A program made the translations under genes and the position numbers. A stretch of 64,000 bases of DNA from positions 1 through 64,000 of the forward strand of contig CAKULK010000004.1 of assembly GCA_934667275.1 (NCBI GenBank). Reading direction: 5' to 3'. The notes beneath the pieces are model-generated. The model searched no databases and was not told where the DNA came from. It saw only the letters and a list, made by a program, of their open reading frames with translations. This DNA comes from an uncultured Bacteroidales bacterium. GTDB lineage: Bacteria; Bacteroidota; Bacteroidia; Bacteroidales; Paludibacteraceae. Every line of letters starts with the position of its first letter. The first letter of the stretch is position 1. This document shows positions 54,158 to 62,692 of this stretch, one piece after another.

Positions 54158-54709
54158 CCCCCTAATGACTCCCTATATACCCCCGATAAGGTCTCGACAA
54201 AAAATTGAGACTTTATTGGGAGGATAGCAATACGACATCAAGGTGTCATACTCTGTTTTTAATGGGCTTTTAATGGGCTTTAATGGAGAATAATTGACGA
54301 CTGATTAACGGCAATTAATGGAGGCTTATGACTTACGCGGCAATTAGCGGAGCCCGTCCTTGGATGTTATCGTTTATTAATCGATTCAAACAGCAAGGGA
54401 TACGCAACCCATACGCAAGGGATAGGCAATGGATACACCATTCATAAACGAGTAATTATTATAAAATATAAACAGCCAATGCGGAGCAAAATTAATGGTT
54501 AATTACACGGTAATTATATGTTTATGGAGAAAATTAACGGTCAATTACACGGCTATTAACGGAGAATTTTAATGGGTCTGCATGGCTTTAATGGAGCAAA
54601 TCACGAGCATTAACGGTTAATTAACGGCAATTAACGGAGAACCGGTATGTTTTCGGTAGTCATTTGCGGCTACCAGTGAGATGTAAAATATTCAACTAAC
54701 GGAATGTAT
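54158..54709 (+). other. Repeat-rich leader with no gene
   Basis: This 550-nt gap has no credible coding sequence. It holds a weak hairpin (GTCTCGA at 54191-54197 with TTGAGAC at 54205-54211, then TTTATT), repeat R3 (54370-54427) and many degenerate units of the type TTAACGGCAATTAACGGAG or TTTTAATGGGC. Similar units occur at about 14115-14155. A long leader for the lipoprotein gene is possible. Confidence 0.55.
54370..54427 (+). repeat. Dispersed repeat R3
   Basis: TCGTTTATTAATCGATTCAA then AAGGGATACGC (54395-54405), AACCCATACGC (54406-54416) and AAGGGATAGGC (54417-54427). It is almost identical, flank included, to the reverse complement of R2 at 22479-22560 but has fewer units. Confidence 0.85.
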
Positions 54710-56437
54710 ATGAAACGTAATCTTTTCTTTTCGTGCATCGCCCTTATCGGGTTGTTATGCACACCCGGGTGCAAAGGCCCGGAGAATGGCAACAATGACA
54801 CCGTCGAGGCGCTCATCAAGTCCATTTCTATCAAGAACTCCACCTACACCGGCACGGTGGACAACAACGCGTACACCGTCACTTTCGACAACGTAGCAGC
54901 CGAGACCGACGTCAACGCTATCCAGTTCAACGCCAAACTCTCGCTCGGTGCCAAACTCGACCAGGACACCTACGACTTCACCCTCAACACCTCCGAGGAC
55001 GGCAAGCAACTCAAGCAGGACGTGAAGGTCATCAACGGTACCAAGGAGCAGGTCTATGAGGTCTTTATCAATCTCAGTGACCCGACCTCTGACCCCCAAC
55101 TCGACAAACTCGTTATGAAGTCCCGCGGCGGCACCGAGTACACAGCCCAAGTGGTGGACGGCGTACTCGCGCTCGGTATGCCCGATGAGGCAGAGGCTAT
55201 CCTCTCGTCTATCACGCTTATCCCTGCACGTGCCACCTACCAATTCACCGAGATGAAAGACAATGTCCTCACCGCAGCCAACCCGGGCAAACTCGTTATC
55301 GAGTTTATGGGGCGCAAGACGGAGATGGAAATCACCTTCAAGAGCGGACCTACCCCGGGCGTTGATTTCACCCAAGCCGTTGTACACGACTTCTCTGTTG
55401 CTACGGGCAACACTCCTGCCTATTTCGCAGGAGAGCAGGTTCGCGGTAGCGACTTCGATGGTGAACACGTGCTCATCGTCTCCCGCGAAGGAGCAGAGAC
55501 CCCCACACCGCGTCTGTTGAAGGTGGCTGACCTTCTCGCCAACAACGCAAACGCTCCGATTATGCTCAATGTAGAGGGCGTGACGGGCGGTACACACGTT
55601 GTCAGTGCCGGTCGTCTCTCACACGGACACATCTATATCTGCAACCTGACGGTAGCAGTCAGTGCTGCTTCGCCCTTGAAGGTATATCACTATGCATCCC
55701 CGACTGCTATGCCTGATGTATGGACATGGGACGGTGTCATCAGTATCAACGGCAACGACACCACCAAGTATGCCGGACGTATAGGCGACAATATGTCTAT
55801 CAACCTCGACGAGAGTGGTAACGGATACGCCTTCTTCTGCAAGCAGGAGCCAGGCGACAAGATTTACCGATTCACGGTAACCAACTTCACCACCTTCTCC
55901 GACCCTTACGAAATCAGTCTCGAAGATGTATGCTCCTACTACGGTTATGTTAATCAAGTGGACCCGGGCAAATACCTGTTCACCAGTACGTATGTGCCGT
56001 TTGTCCGCCTTATGGATGCCAATGGTACCAAACTTATTGACGATGTAGAGTTCGATTTCACCGAAGCGGACGCACGCCCCAATCACGGAGTGGACCCGCG
56101 CATCATCAACTACAATCGCGGACGTTATCTGATGTTCACTGTAGCCAACTCGCAACCGATGCACTACAATTTCGGTCCTGTTCTCTACATCATGGACATC
56201 ACCGACGGTGTGGACAACCAAGCCGCATTGGTCAAGTTGTCAGAGGCTATCAACAACAGCACAGAGGAGAACCCATGGGAGCCTACGTATGGCTACTTCC
56301 TCGACACAGAGGGTAAGACTACGGCATCGGCTTGCTCCGCACAGTGCAACGCAGCCGAAGTGGATGGCAAGTTAGTGGTTTACACGGCCGCTGTCAATGC
56401 CGGCTTTGCTCTCATCGAATTCCCCAAAGCCCAATAA
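54710..56437 (+). CDS. Surface lipoprotein (DUF5018/DUF4623-like) of the SusCD locus
   Basis: The product has 575 residues from ATG 54710 (MKRNLFFSC); the ATG at 54704 is an alternative. The lipobox LCTPGC is present. An N-terminal region of two Ig-like modules (about 25-220: IKSISIKNSTYTGTVDNN, then LDKLVMKSRGGTEYTAQVVDG) resembles DUF5018. The rest (about 225-575) is propeller-like and resembles DUF4623. Such proteins sit in the SusE/SusF position of utilisation loci and bind glycan at the surface. Family assignment is from memory of the pattern and is moderate. A hairpin follows the stop, and the muramidase gene next has its own promoter. Confidence 0.7.
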   Translation: MKRNLFFSCIALIGLLCTPGCKGPENGNNDTVEALIKSISIKNSTYTGTVDNNAYTVTFDNVAAETDVNAIQFNAKLSLGAKLDQDTYDFTLNTSEDGKQLKQDVKVINGTKEQVYEVFINLSDPTSDPQLDKLVMKSRGGTEYTAQVVDGVLALGMPDEAEAILSSITLIPARATYQFTEMKDNVLTAANPGKLVIEFMGRKTEMEITFKSGPTPGVDFTQAVVHDFSVATGNTPAYFAGEQVRGSDFDGEHVLIVSREGAETPTPRLLKVADLLANNANAPIMLNVEGVTGGTHVVSAGRLSHGHIYICNLTVAVSAASPLKVYHYASPTAMPDVWTWDGVISINGNDTTKYAGRIGDNMSINLDESGNGYAFFCKQEPGDKIYRFTVTNFTTFSDPYEISLEDVCSYYGYVNQVDPGKYLFTSTYVPFVRLMDANGTKLIDDVEFDFTEADARPNHGVDPRIINYNRGRYLMFTVANSQPMHYNFGPVLYIMDITDGVDNQAALVKLSEAINNSTEENPWEPTYGYFLDTEGKTTASACSAQCNAAEVDGKLVVYTAAVNAGFALIEFPKAQ

Positions 56438-56466
56438 GTATATTGGTGAGTAACCGCATAAGTATC

Positions 56467-56503
56467 ACAAGAGGCTATCTAACGAACTTAGGTAACCTCT
56501 TGT
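56467..56503 (+). terminator. Hairpin after the lipoprotein gene
   Basis: ACAAGAGG (56467-56474) pairs with CCTCTTGT (56496-56503), with more pairing inside (CTATC with GGTAA, imperfect). It is followed by TATATAA instead of a T run, so termination may be partial. Confidence 0.55.
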
Positions 56504-56576
56504 TATATAATGCCGGCGATGCTATACTTGGGAGACGACGCGGCTCGCGTCGTTATAAGGGAAAGTTCTATGCCTG

Positions 56577-56607
56577 TTGCGCAAATCAAAAGAAACACTT
56601 ACCTTTG
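56577..56607 (+). promoter_or_regulatory. Promoter of the NamZ-type gene
   Basis: TTG (56577-56579), 20 nt, TACCTTTG (56600-56607). The start codon is 22 nt downstream. Confidence 0.8.
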
Positions 56608-56628
56608 TGCCATAGATAGAAAAGAGAA

Positions 56629-57849
56629 ATGAAACGAATACCATTGTTTTTAATAGCCCTGATGGCGGCTATCCTTTGCCCCGCTGCCACGACAGCCCCG
56701 CAACAACCCGCAGAACAGACTCGCGTCATCGTCGGTGCCGAACGCACAGACGCTTACCTCCCGTTGCTGCAGGGCAAGCGCGTGGCACTCCTCAGCAACC
56801 ATACGGGTATGGTGGGCGGTACCCATACCTTGGACCACCTCCTTGCGCACGGTGTGCTGGTGACGGCTGTCTTCTCGCCCGAACATGGTTTCCGCGGCAC
56901 GGCACGCGAGGGCGAGCATGTGCAGAGCAGCGTGGACGAGAAGACGGGCATTCCCATTCTCTCCCTCTACGACGGCAAGACCTATCGCCCGTCGGCAGAG
57001 TCCATGGCTCTGTTCGATGTGCTAATCACGGACATACAGGACGTCGGACTTCGTTTCTACACCTACTATATCACCATGATGCGTCTCATGGACGCCTGCG
57101 CACACAGCGGCAAGCAGTTCATAGTCTTCGACCGACCCAACCCCAACGGATACTACATCGACGGACCTATCTTGGATATGCGTTACAAATCGGGTGTCGG
57201 AGCCTTGCCCATACCTGTGGTACACGGTATGACGCTTGGCGAACTGGCACGTATGATAAACGGTGAATACTGGCTCAGCGATTCATTGCAGGTTGACTTG
57301 AAGGTCGTTACCTGTCTCAACTACACCCACCAGACCATCTACAACCTGCCTGTTCCCCCTTCGCCCAATTTGCGCAATATGCTGGCTGTCTACCTCTATC
57401 CGTCTGTCTGCCTGTTCGAGGGCACTCCCGTATCCTTGGGACGTGGTACGGACAAGCCTTTCCTCTGCTATGGGCACCCCTCCTACCATGCTACCACAGC
57501 CACGGACACCATTTCTTTTACCCCTATCGCTTCCACGCAGAAGGGCAACCTCTGTCATGGTATCGACCTGAGCGGTATCTCGGAATCCGATGCCCGCAAG
57601 GTGCATTTCTCGTTGCGTTACCTGATAGATGCCTACAACGTGGTGCGTGCCAATGCCGACACCGCCAACGGCAAAGCATGGGACGGTAATGCGTTCTTCA
57701 CGCCCTTCTTCGAGAAATTGGTTGGCGTGGACTATATCCGCCCTATGATAATCGCCGGACATACCGAAGAGGACATTCGTGCACGCTGGCAATCGGACAT
57801 CCGGTACTTTGAGAGACAGCGCAAGCCCTATCTCTTGTACGAAGAGTAA
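56629..57849 (+). CDS. namZ: DUF1343 exo-beta-N-acetylmuramidase (NamZ-type), secreted
   Basis: The product is 406 residues with a signal peptide (PLFLIALMAAILCPAATTA). The DUF1343 signatures are VALLSNHTGMV, FSPEHGFRGTAREGE, LITDIQDVGLRFYTY, FDRPNPNGY, VPPSPNLRNMLAVYLYPS and LFEGTPVSLGRGTDKPF. B. subtilis NamZ, the characterised member, removes MurNAc from the non-reducing end of peptidoglycan chains after amidase has stripped peptides, and works with a hexosaminidase. An amidase gene and a GH20 gene are both in this locus, so the set matches that pathway. Import could be through the SusCD pair. No MurNAc kinase or etherase gene is in the window. Confidence 0.9.
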   Translation: MKRIPLFLIALMAAILCPAATTAPQQPAEQTRVIVGAERTDAYLPLLQGKRVALLSNHTGMVGGTHTLDHLLAHGVLVTAVFSPEHGFRGTAREGEHVQSSVDEKTGIPILSLYDGKTYRPSAESMALFDVLITDIQDVGLRFYTYYITMMRLMDACAHSGKQFIVFDRPNPNGYYIDGPILDMRYKSGVGALPIPVVHGMTLGELARMINGEYWLSDSLQVDLKVVTCLNYTHQTIYNLPVPPSPNLRNMLAVYLYPSVCLFEGTPVSLGRGTDKPFLCYGHPSYHATTATDTISFTPIASTQKGNLCHGIDLSGISESDARKVHFSLRYLIDAYNVVRANADTANGKAWDGNAFFTPFFEKLVGVDYIRPMIIAGHTEEDIRARWQSDIRYFERQRKPYLLYEE

Positions 57850-57876
57850 GGGCTTGCACTATATGGTGTCGGCTGT

Positions 57877-58059
57877 TTATCGTCCTTGCAAGAACTGCAT
57901 CAAGGCGTTTTCGAACACTTTGCGTTGCGGAAACTGACGGGCAAAGCCCCACCCGTGCCCGCCTGTCGGCAGAAGTATCATCTCTGTATAGACATGATGG
58001 GCAGTGAGAGCCTGGTACATACGAATCGAATTCTCTACCGGCACCGTCTTGTCGTCTTG
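57877..58059 (-). pseudogene. C-terminal fragment of an alpha/beta hydrolase gene
   Basis: Reading from about 58056 down to the TAA at 57877-57879 gives 59 residues: DDKTVPVENSIRMYQAL, then LPTGGHGWGFARQFPQRKVF, ending QFLQGR. The Asp of DDKTVP and the His of GGHGWGF are the last two members of the Ser-Asp-His triad in esterases and lipases of the acetylxylan-esterase type. The N-terminal three quarters are missing. The break coincides with the first base shared with potA (58060). No full copy is in the window. It converges with the muramidase gene, whose stop is 27 nt away. Confidence 0.8.
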
Positions 58060-58702
58060 ATATCATTGAGGTGAACCACGTCTCGAAACAGTTTGAAGAC
58101 GGCAAGTTCGCCTTAGACGATGTAAGCCTCTCGATAAAGAAAGGCGAGTTTGTAACCATCCTGGGGCCTTCGGGCTGCGGTAAGACCACGTTGCTGCGCT
58201 GTATAGCGGGCTTTCAGGTGGCGACCGACGGCGATATCCTGCTCAACGGCGAGGATGTGACCCAGATGCCTCCGCATCAGCGACCCGTGAATACGGTGTT
58301 CCAGAAGTACGCACTATTTCCCCATTTGAACGTGTATGACAACGTGGCTTTCGGTCTGAAGTTGAAGAAGACGGACAAGAAAGTCATCGCCAAGAAAGTG
58401 AAGCAGGCGTTGAAGACGGTCGGCATGACGGACTATGAGTACCGCGATGTGGACAGCCTGAGCGGCGGTCAGCAACAGCGTGTGGCGATAGCGCGTGCCA
58501 TCATCAACGAGCCCGAGGTGCTGCTGCTGGACGAGCCGTTGGCGGCACTCGACCTGAAGATGCGCAAAGACATGCAGATGGAGTTGCGCGAGATGCACGA
58601 CAAGTTGGGCATCACGTTTATCTACGTGACGCACGACCAGGAGGAGGCGCTGACGCTGAGCGACCGCGTGGTGGTGATGCGCGAAGGATGGATACAACAG
58701 GT
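58060..58702 (+). pseudogene. Truncated copy of potA (ABC ATPase)
   Basis: It matches 62709-63351 with about 17 differences in 643 bases by eye. Only one clearly changes an amino acid (Thr for Met after GLKLKK), besides a divergent last few codons. It keeps Walker A (GPSGCGKT), the signature LSGGQQQR, Walker B (EVLLLDEP) and the switch His (YVTHDQEEA), but lacks its first codons and the whole C-terminal half. An open frame from GTG 58071 to 58715 could encode 214 residues. The left junction is with the hydrolase fragment, and the right one with unrelated DNA carrying repeat R4. With the full gene it forms a direct repeat around the protease patch. Confidence 0.9.
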
Positions 58703-58814
58703 ATCTGCAGCATAGCCGCCCAACACACACGCAATACTGCTCTTTATTTTCCTCCGTCTTTTTAGGCTAAAGAAAAACACTACCTCAATCCCCTTACTAT
58801 TTCCTAATACTAAT

Positions 58815-58975
58815 CTGCCCCTTTCCCGCCCCTTTCTTTCCTCTTTCACCCTCCCGCCAAACAGCAAGGGTGAAGCGTAAGGCGGGTGCGCCATGCGCAC
58901 TGAGCGCCGTAGCGAAGCGAAAGCCGGTGGCTTGAGCAGAACTCCTAATAAGCAACCCATAAGCAAGGGATAGAC
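58815..58975 (+). repeat. Dispersed repeat R4 with a 77-bp GC-rich insertion
   Basis: It has the same pyrimidine-rich flank and GCCAAACAGC as R1. The first 11-mer is split after AAGGG (58866-58870) by 77 GC-rich bases (58871-58947) and resumes with ATAAGC. AACCCATAAGC (58954-58964) and AAGGGATAGAC (58965-58975) follow. The insertion contains small inverted repeats such as GGTGCGCC and ATGCGCA-type pairs. Nothing else is recognised in 58703-59045. Confidence 0.75.
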
Positions 58976-59045
58976 AATCGCTGGTGTACCAAAATAATAG
59001 TTTGGCACAAGAAATACTATAATTAAAAGAAAAATACGCCAAAAC

Positions 59046-59076
59046 TTGCATATATAAAAAAGTATATGTAATTTTG
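59046..59076 (+). promoter_or_regulatory. Promoter of the C13 protease gene
   Basis: TTG (59046-59048), 20 nt, TAATTTTG (59069-59076). The start codon is 95 nt downstream. Confidence 0.75.
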
Positions 59077-59170
59077 CAAATGAGATGTGATATTGTCTTC
59101 ATTTGAACTCTTTTGAGGGCACTTTGGGAGTGCCGATAACCAAATATTAACATTAAAATATCTGATTATT

Positions 59171-61657
59171 ATGAAGAAAATTTTTCTATCTTGCTGCATC
59201 TTATTTTCTGCAGTTGTTGTGTTTGCCCAAAAAACACAGAGTGATGTACGTTTTATCTTGTCCGATATGTTCAATGTGGACAGCGTAGATATCTATATGT
59301 CAAAAGAGCCATACAATCAGGCTACGAAAATTCCCATACTATATGACACTATAACGACCCCCGATATATCAACATGGGTTGTTTTTGTTGATTTAATGCC
59401 ACTTGCAAACTGGTCTCATCCTTGTGAGTACTTATTCATCAGTGTTATGGGTGACGGAATTTCATCCATTCGCAAACAAACCCCGCCCATCTATTTAAAT
59501 GACAATTTCATTCGTATCACACCTCAACACGGTAGTCCTACATTGCAACTTCCACAAAACAAATCTGCGAAACAAGGACGTAAAAGAACGCCACAGGAAG
59601 GGGGGAGTGAGGCTGCGGCTACGGAAGAAGGAGAGAAATGGGCAGTTATTATAAGTGGAGGAATTGATCCTGACCATAATTACGTTCGATATTGGAATGA
59701 TTGCTCTGCAGTGTACAAAACGCTTATTGAACACGGGTATAGTCGCGAACACATCTGCGTTGCTATGTCTGATGGAACCAACCCAGGAGAGGATTTAAAG
59801 TTGAGTGACAACCAATACATATCTTCCCCTTTAGATTTGGATTGAGATGGGACTAATGATATCCGATTTGCCGCAACGAGAGAGCATATAGATGAGATGT
59901 TTACGTACTTAGCGCGGCAATTAAACAACGAAAGTGAACTCTTTATTTTTACCACAGACCATGGTGGTTCAATGGATGGTCGTTCTTTTCTATGGCTATG
60001 GAACGAAGGGATTCTATATGATAGTGATTTTGCATCCACAATAGAATCTCTACCTGCACGTACAATCAACATTGTTATGGAACAATGTTATAGCGGTGGT
60101 TTTATTGATGATATTCAAATGCGATGCCTTGATAAAAATATAGTAATTACCACAGCATGCAGTGGAAACGAGGTATCGTATGCTATGCCATCGTTGACTT
60201 ATGATGAATTTGTTTATCACTGGCTTACTGCTGTTAATGGGGTATCACCTGATAATAGCGACCATAGTGACGCGGATTTTAATCAAGACGGATATATTAG
60301 TATGCTTGAAGCATATCAAGATGCAACTATTAATGATACTCGAGAAGAAACACCACAGCAATACTCAAATCCTGAGTGTCTTACCAATTCTCTTTCTTTA
60401 GATGCGCTTTTAGATATATGTGATAATCAATTATTAGTAGGTGGCGTAGATCTCTATATGAAAGATAATAATTTTGATATTGGAGATGAACCAAATACAA
60501 CTACGGACGAGAGTTGGATAAGTAATGATGTTTGGTTTGAGGATATGAATGGCGCAAAAACATATTCTTTGGTAGCAGGGCACGGATATAATGTCTGTGT
60601 CAGAGTACGCAACCGCGGCGACCAAGATAGCTATGGTTATGAACGACTTTATGTTCATTGGACGAAAGCCGTTATAGGAGGTTCTTGGCCACATAGTTGG
60701 TATTCTGACATTCCTTATGAATGTGACGGACATGCAGTCATTCGTGGAGACCTTATTACCGACCCATCTGGTTTTCTATTACCATTCATTCCTGCAGGCA
60801 AAGAGGAAATTGTGAAGATACCATGGATAGCCCCGAACTATGATTATAGTGTCTGCTCTGCTTTTGATGGGAGAGATAATGAATTATGGCATTATTGCTT
60901 GTTAGCACGCATAGATGAGCAAGACGGGACATCCTACGATGGTGAAATGCCGTTGAGAGAATTCGTATTGGATCACAACAACGTTATATCACGTAATTTC
61001 TCATTAATGCGCGACAATGGGGAGGGCAATGGTTCTGTTTCAGCGGTAGTAGGTGTCTCTCTCCCCGATGGAATGCCATCTTATTTCGACATTCATATTG
61101 ATATTGAAGAATCTGCCATTGGTTTAGGACACGATATTGACTTGCGTATTAGCCTATCTGACAACCTTTATAATAACTGGGGAGGAAATGGATTTGGGTG
61201 GTCTGAAGAGGAAGCGGGTACATTCCGCATTACAGACTTTCATTCGGAACTTACCGATTTCTATATGAACACAAATAGTTTGGGTGCAGTTAAAGCCACG
61301 ATAGAGTTCTTGTCTGATGTTCAGCCGCCTATTGAGTTCGATATTTCTATGGTTCAAGATGGACAGAAAATAGGAGGTGAGCATTTCTTCTATGCAAGTT
61401 ACAATATTAATCCGCCACAATATAGAGAACAAAACAGAATGAATGAGGCAACTTATCGAATAGAACGTAATTCGTCCATTTACAATGTTATTGCCAATTT
61501 CTCAATCGACCATCTGTTCGTTTCAGATTTTGGTGCAAATAGACTTCTGTCAGCACAAGGTTCTAGTATAAATATATCTTCATTGGCAAGTGGTTTCTAT
61601 ATTCTAACCATTGTTTCTGACAATGGGGTCTATACCACACCTATTTTTAGGCAATAA
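59171..61657 (+). pseudogene. Secreted legumain-like (C13) protease interrupted by TGA
   Basis: Two open stretches, 59171-59845 and 59846-61657, are in one frame, split only by TGA at 59843-59845 within SSPLDLD-stop-DGTNDI. The context suggests an original Gly (GGA) in a DLDGDG-type loop. The whole is about 828 residues: signal peptide (1-20), prodomain-like region (about 22-125), Ser/Lys-rich linker, then a clan CD caspase-like domain with WAVIISGG, catalytic His 264 (TTDHGG) and Cys 306 (EQCYSGGF), 42 apart as in legumains. Beta-rich C-terminal domains and a T9SS-like tail (SSLASGFYILTIVSDNG) follow. The stop removes both catalytic residues. The codons after it remain intact, so the lesion is recent, read through, or a sequencing error. 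Confidence 0.8.
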
Positions 61658-61699
61658 GAAAGTATCATAACCCTTAATAGTTCTTTAAGTTTATACATT

Positions 61700-62095
61700 A
61701 TGAAAACAAAACATTTTTTCGCCGTAGCATTACCACTATTGGTAATGTTATTTGCCGTGTCCTGCAATTCTAACAAGCCTCAAGAGCCGACCTCTTATGA
61801 GGACGCAAAAAACATGGTTTTTCAACTATATGGTACTGAAACCGTTGATATCTACATGGCTCCCGCTATATTATCAGCCAATAGTATCATATACACATGG
61901 AATGACTCTGTTGTGAGTCCCAAACAGGATTGTTGGTATATCTTTGTAGATAAAGAGCCGCTTGCTAATTGGGGACACCCCTGCGATTATGTATTCATTA
62001 CGCAAGAGAAGGGCCTTGTTGTTGTAGAACATCGCATATTCCCTCCAAAAGAAGAGAAAGCGTTAGAACTTGTCAGTCAGCATACGACCGACTAA
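61700..62095 (+). CDS. Lipoprotein resembling the protease prodomain; inhibitor candidate
   Basis: The product has 131 residues. The lipobox AVSC gives a lipidated Cys at 22. The mature part matches the prodomain-like region of the upstream protease: VDIYMAPAILSA with VDIYMSKEPYNQ, WYIFVDKEPLANWGHPCDYVFI with WVVFVDLMPLANWSHPCEYLFI (shared positions only), and PP.EE after it. A free-standing, membrane-anchored prodomain homologue next to its protease recalls propeptide-like inhibitors of other secreted cysteine proteases. Protection of the producer is the inference. It starts 42 nt after the protease stop and is followed by a strong terminator. It shows no lesion. Confidence 0.7.
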   Translation: MKTKHFFAVALPLLVMLFAVSCNSNKPQEPTSYEDAKNMVFQLYGTETVDIYMAPAILSANSIIYTWNDSVVSPKQDCWYIFVDKEPLANWGHPCDYVFITQEKGLVVVEHRIFPPKEEKALELVSQHTTD

Positions 62096-62113
62096 ATCGT
62101 TTTGCAAACAGAG

Positions 62114-62156
62114 TAGCAGGTCGCAGAAATATGCGACCTGCTATTTGTGTGTTTTC
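62114..62156 (+). terminator. Terminator of the protease-inhibitor pair
   Basis: TAGCAGGTCGCA (62114-62125), a 6-nt loop, then TGCGACCTGCTA (62132-62143): a perfect 12-bp stem followed by TTTGTGTGTTTTC. Confidence 0.9.
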
Positions 62157-62303
62157 AACATATTACAATGACCACACATCGTTTCAGACAGTCCCTACTT
62201 CGCGACCTAATATAACTAAATACGGGAATCGAAATGACAACACACTAAAAGTACATTTCCGTATTTTACATTCTATTTATTACCAATCTAATACGGTAAA
62301 ATT

Positions 62304-62379
62304 AAGGACAACCGTCCTTGCGTTCCTGTATTTTGTGGACAGCCGTCCTTGCAAAAGGGCGATTTTTGTATCATCTTTG
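62304..62379 (+). promoter_or_regulatory. Promoter B with two palindromic operators
   Basis: The palindromes AAGGAC-AACC-GTCCTT (62304-62319) and GGAC-AGCC-GTCC (within 62335-62350) have centres 31 bp apart. The second runs into the -33 TTG (62349-62351). After 20 nt comes CATCTTTG (62372-62379), then CACCGTCTTTCGATAG. Architecture and core match promoter A at 11595-11672, but the operator sequence differs. Confidence 0.65.
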
Positions 62380-62598
62380 CACCGTCTTTCGATAGTTTTA
62401 TTGTATTAGGTGCATTTTTATTACGCTATTAATCAAATAATTACAAAGAAAATGCATTTTTTCTTTTGTCAAAGTGTAGTTTTTTGCCCTTTTTTGCGTT
62501 ATATATATGGAGGGGTATATCAGAAATTAGAGAATCAGGGAATATAGAGTAGCAGGAGAGACAAAAGAAAGATGTTTTGCGGAAAAATGGAGGGAATG
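62380..62598 (+). other. Downstream region of promoter B, no clear gene
   Basis: The only open frame from an ATG is 62452-62547 (31 residues, MHFFFCQSVVFCPFLRYIYG onward), which I do not trust as a gene. The DNA is AT-rich. It may be the remains of a cassette like that at 11849-14078, or encode a small RNA. Confidence 0.4.
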
Positions 62599-62629
62599 TT
62601 GCATAAATGCGTGTTTTTTTGTACTTTTG
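62599..62629 (+). promoter_or_regulatory. Promoter of potA
   Basis: TTG (62599-62601), 20 nt, TACTTTTG (62622-62629). The start codon is 63 nt downstream. Confidence 0.75.
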
Positions 62630-62692
62630 CGCCCAAATTCAAAACAGGAATTTATGCGTTTTACATTTTGTGTACCATAGTAGAAAAAGCAA

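Noticed and set aside
58071..58715. A functional short ABC ATPase
   Set aside because: It lacks the native start and the whole regulatory half, and is fused to a hydrolase fragment. The full potA lies 4.6 kb away.
9771..59845. TGA recoded as an amino acid (Gly, Trp or Sec) because two genes have a single in-frame TGA
   Set aside because: tatA and the amidase gene end naturally at TGA, the two sites need different residues (Tyr-like and Gly-like), and no selenocysteine hairpin or Cys homologue is apparent.
62452..62547. 31-residue open frame after promoter B
   Set aside because: It is short, of odd composition and has no recognisable counterpart; mentioned only as part of the gene-free region.
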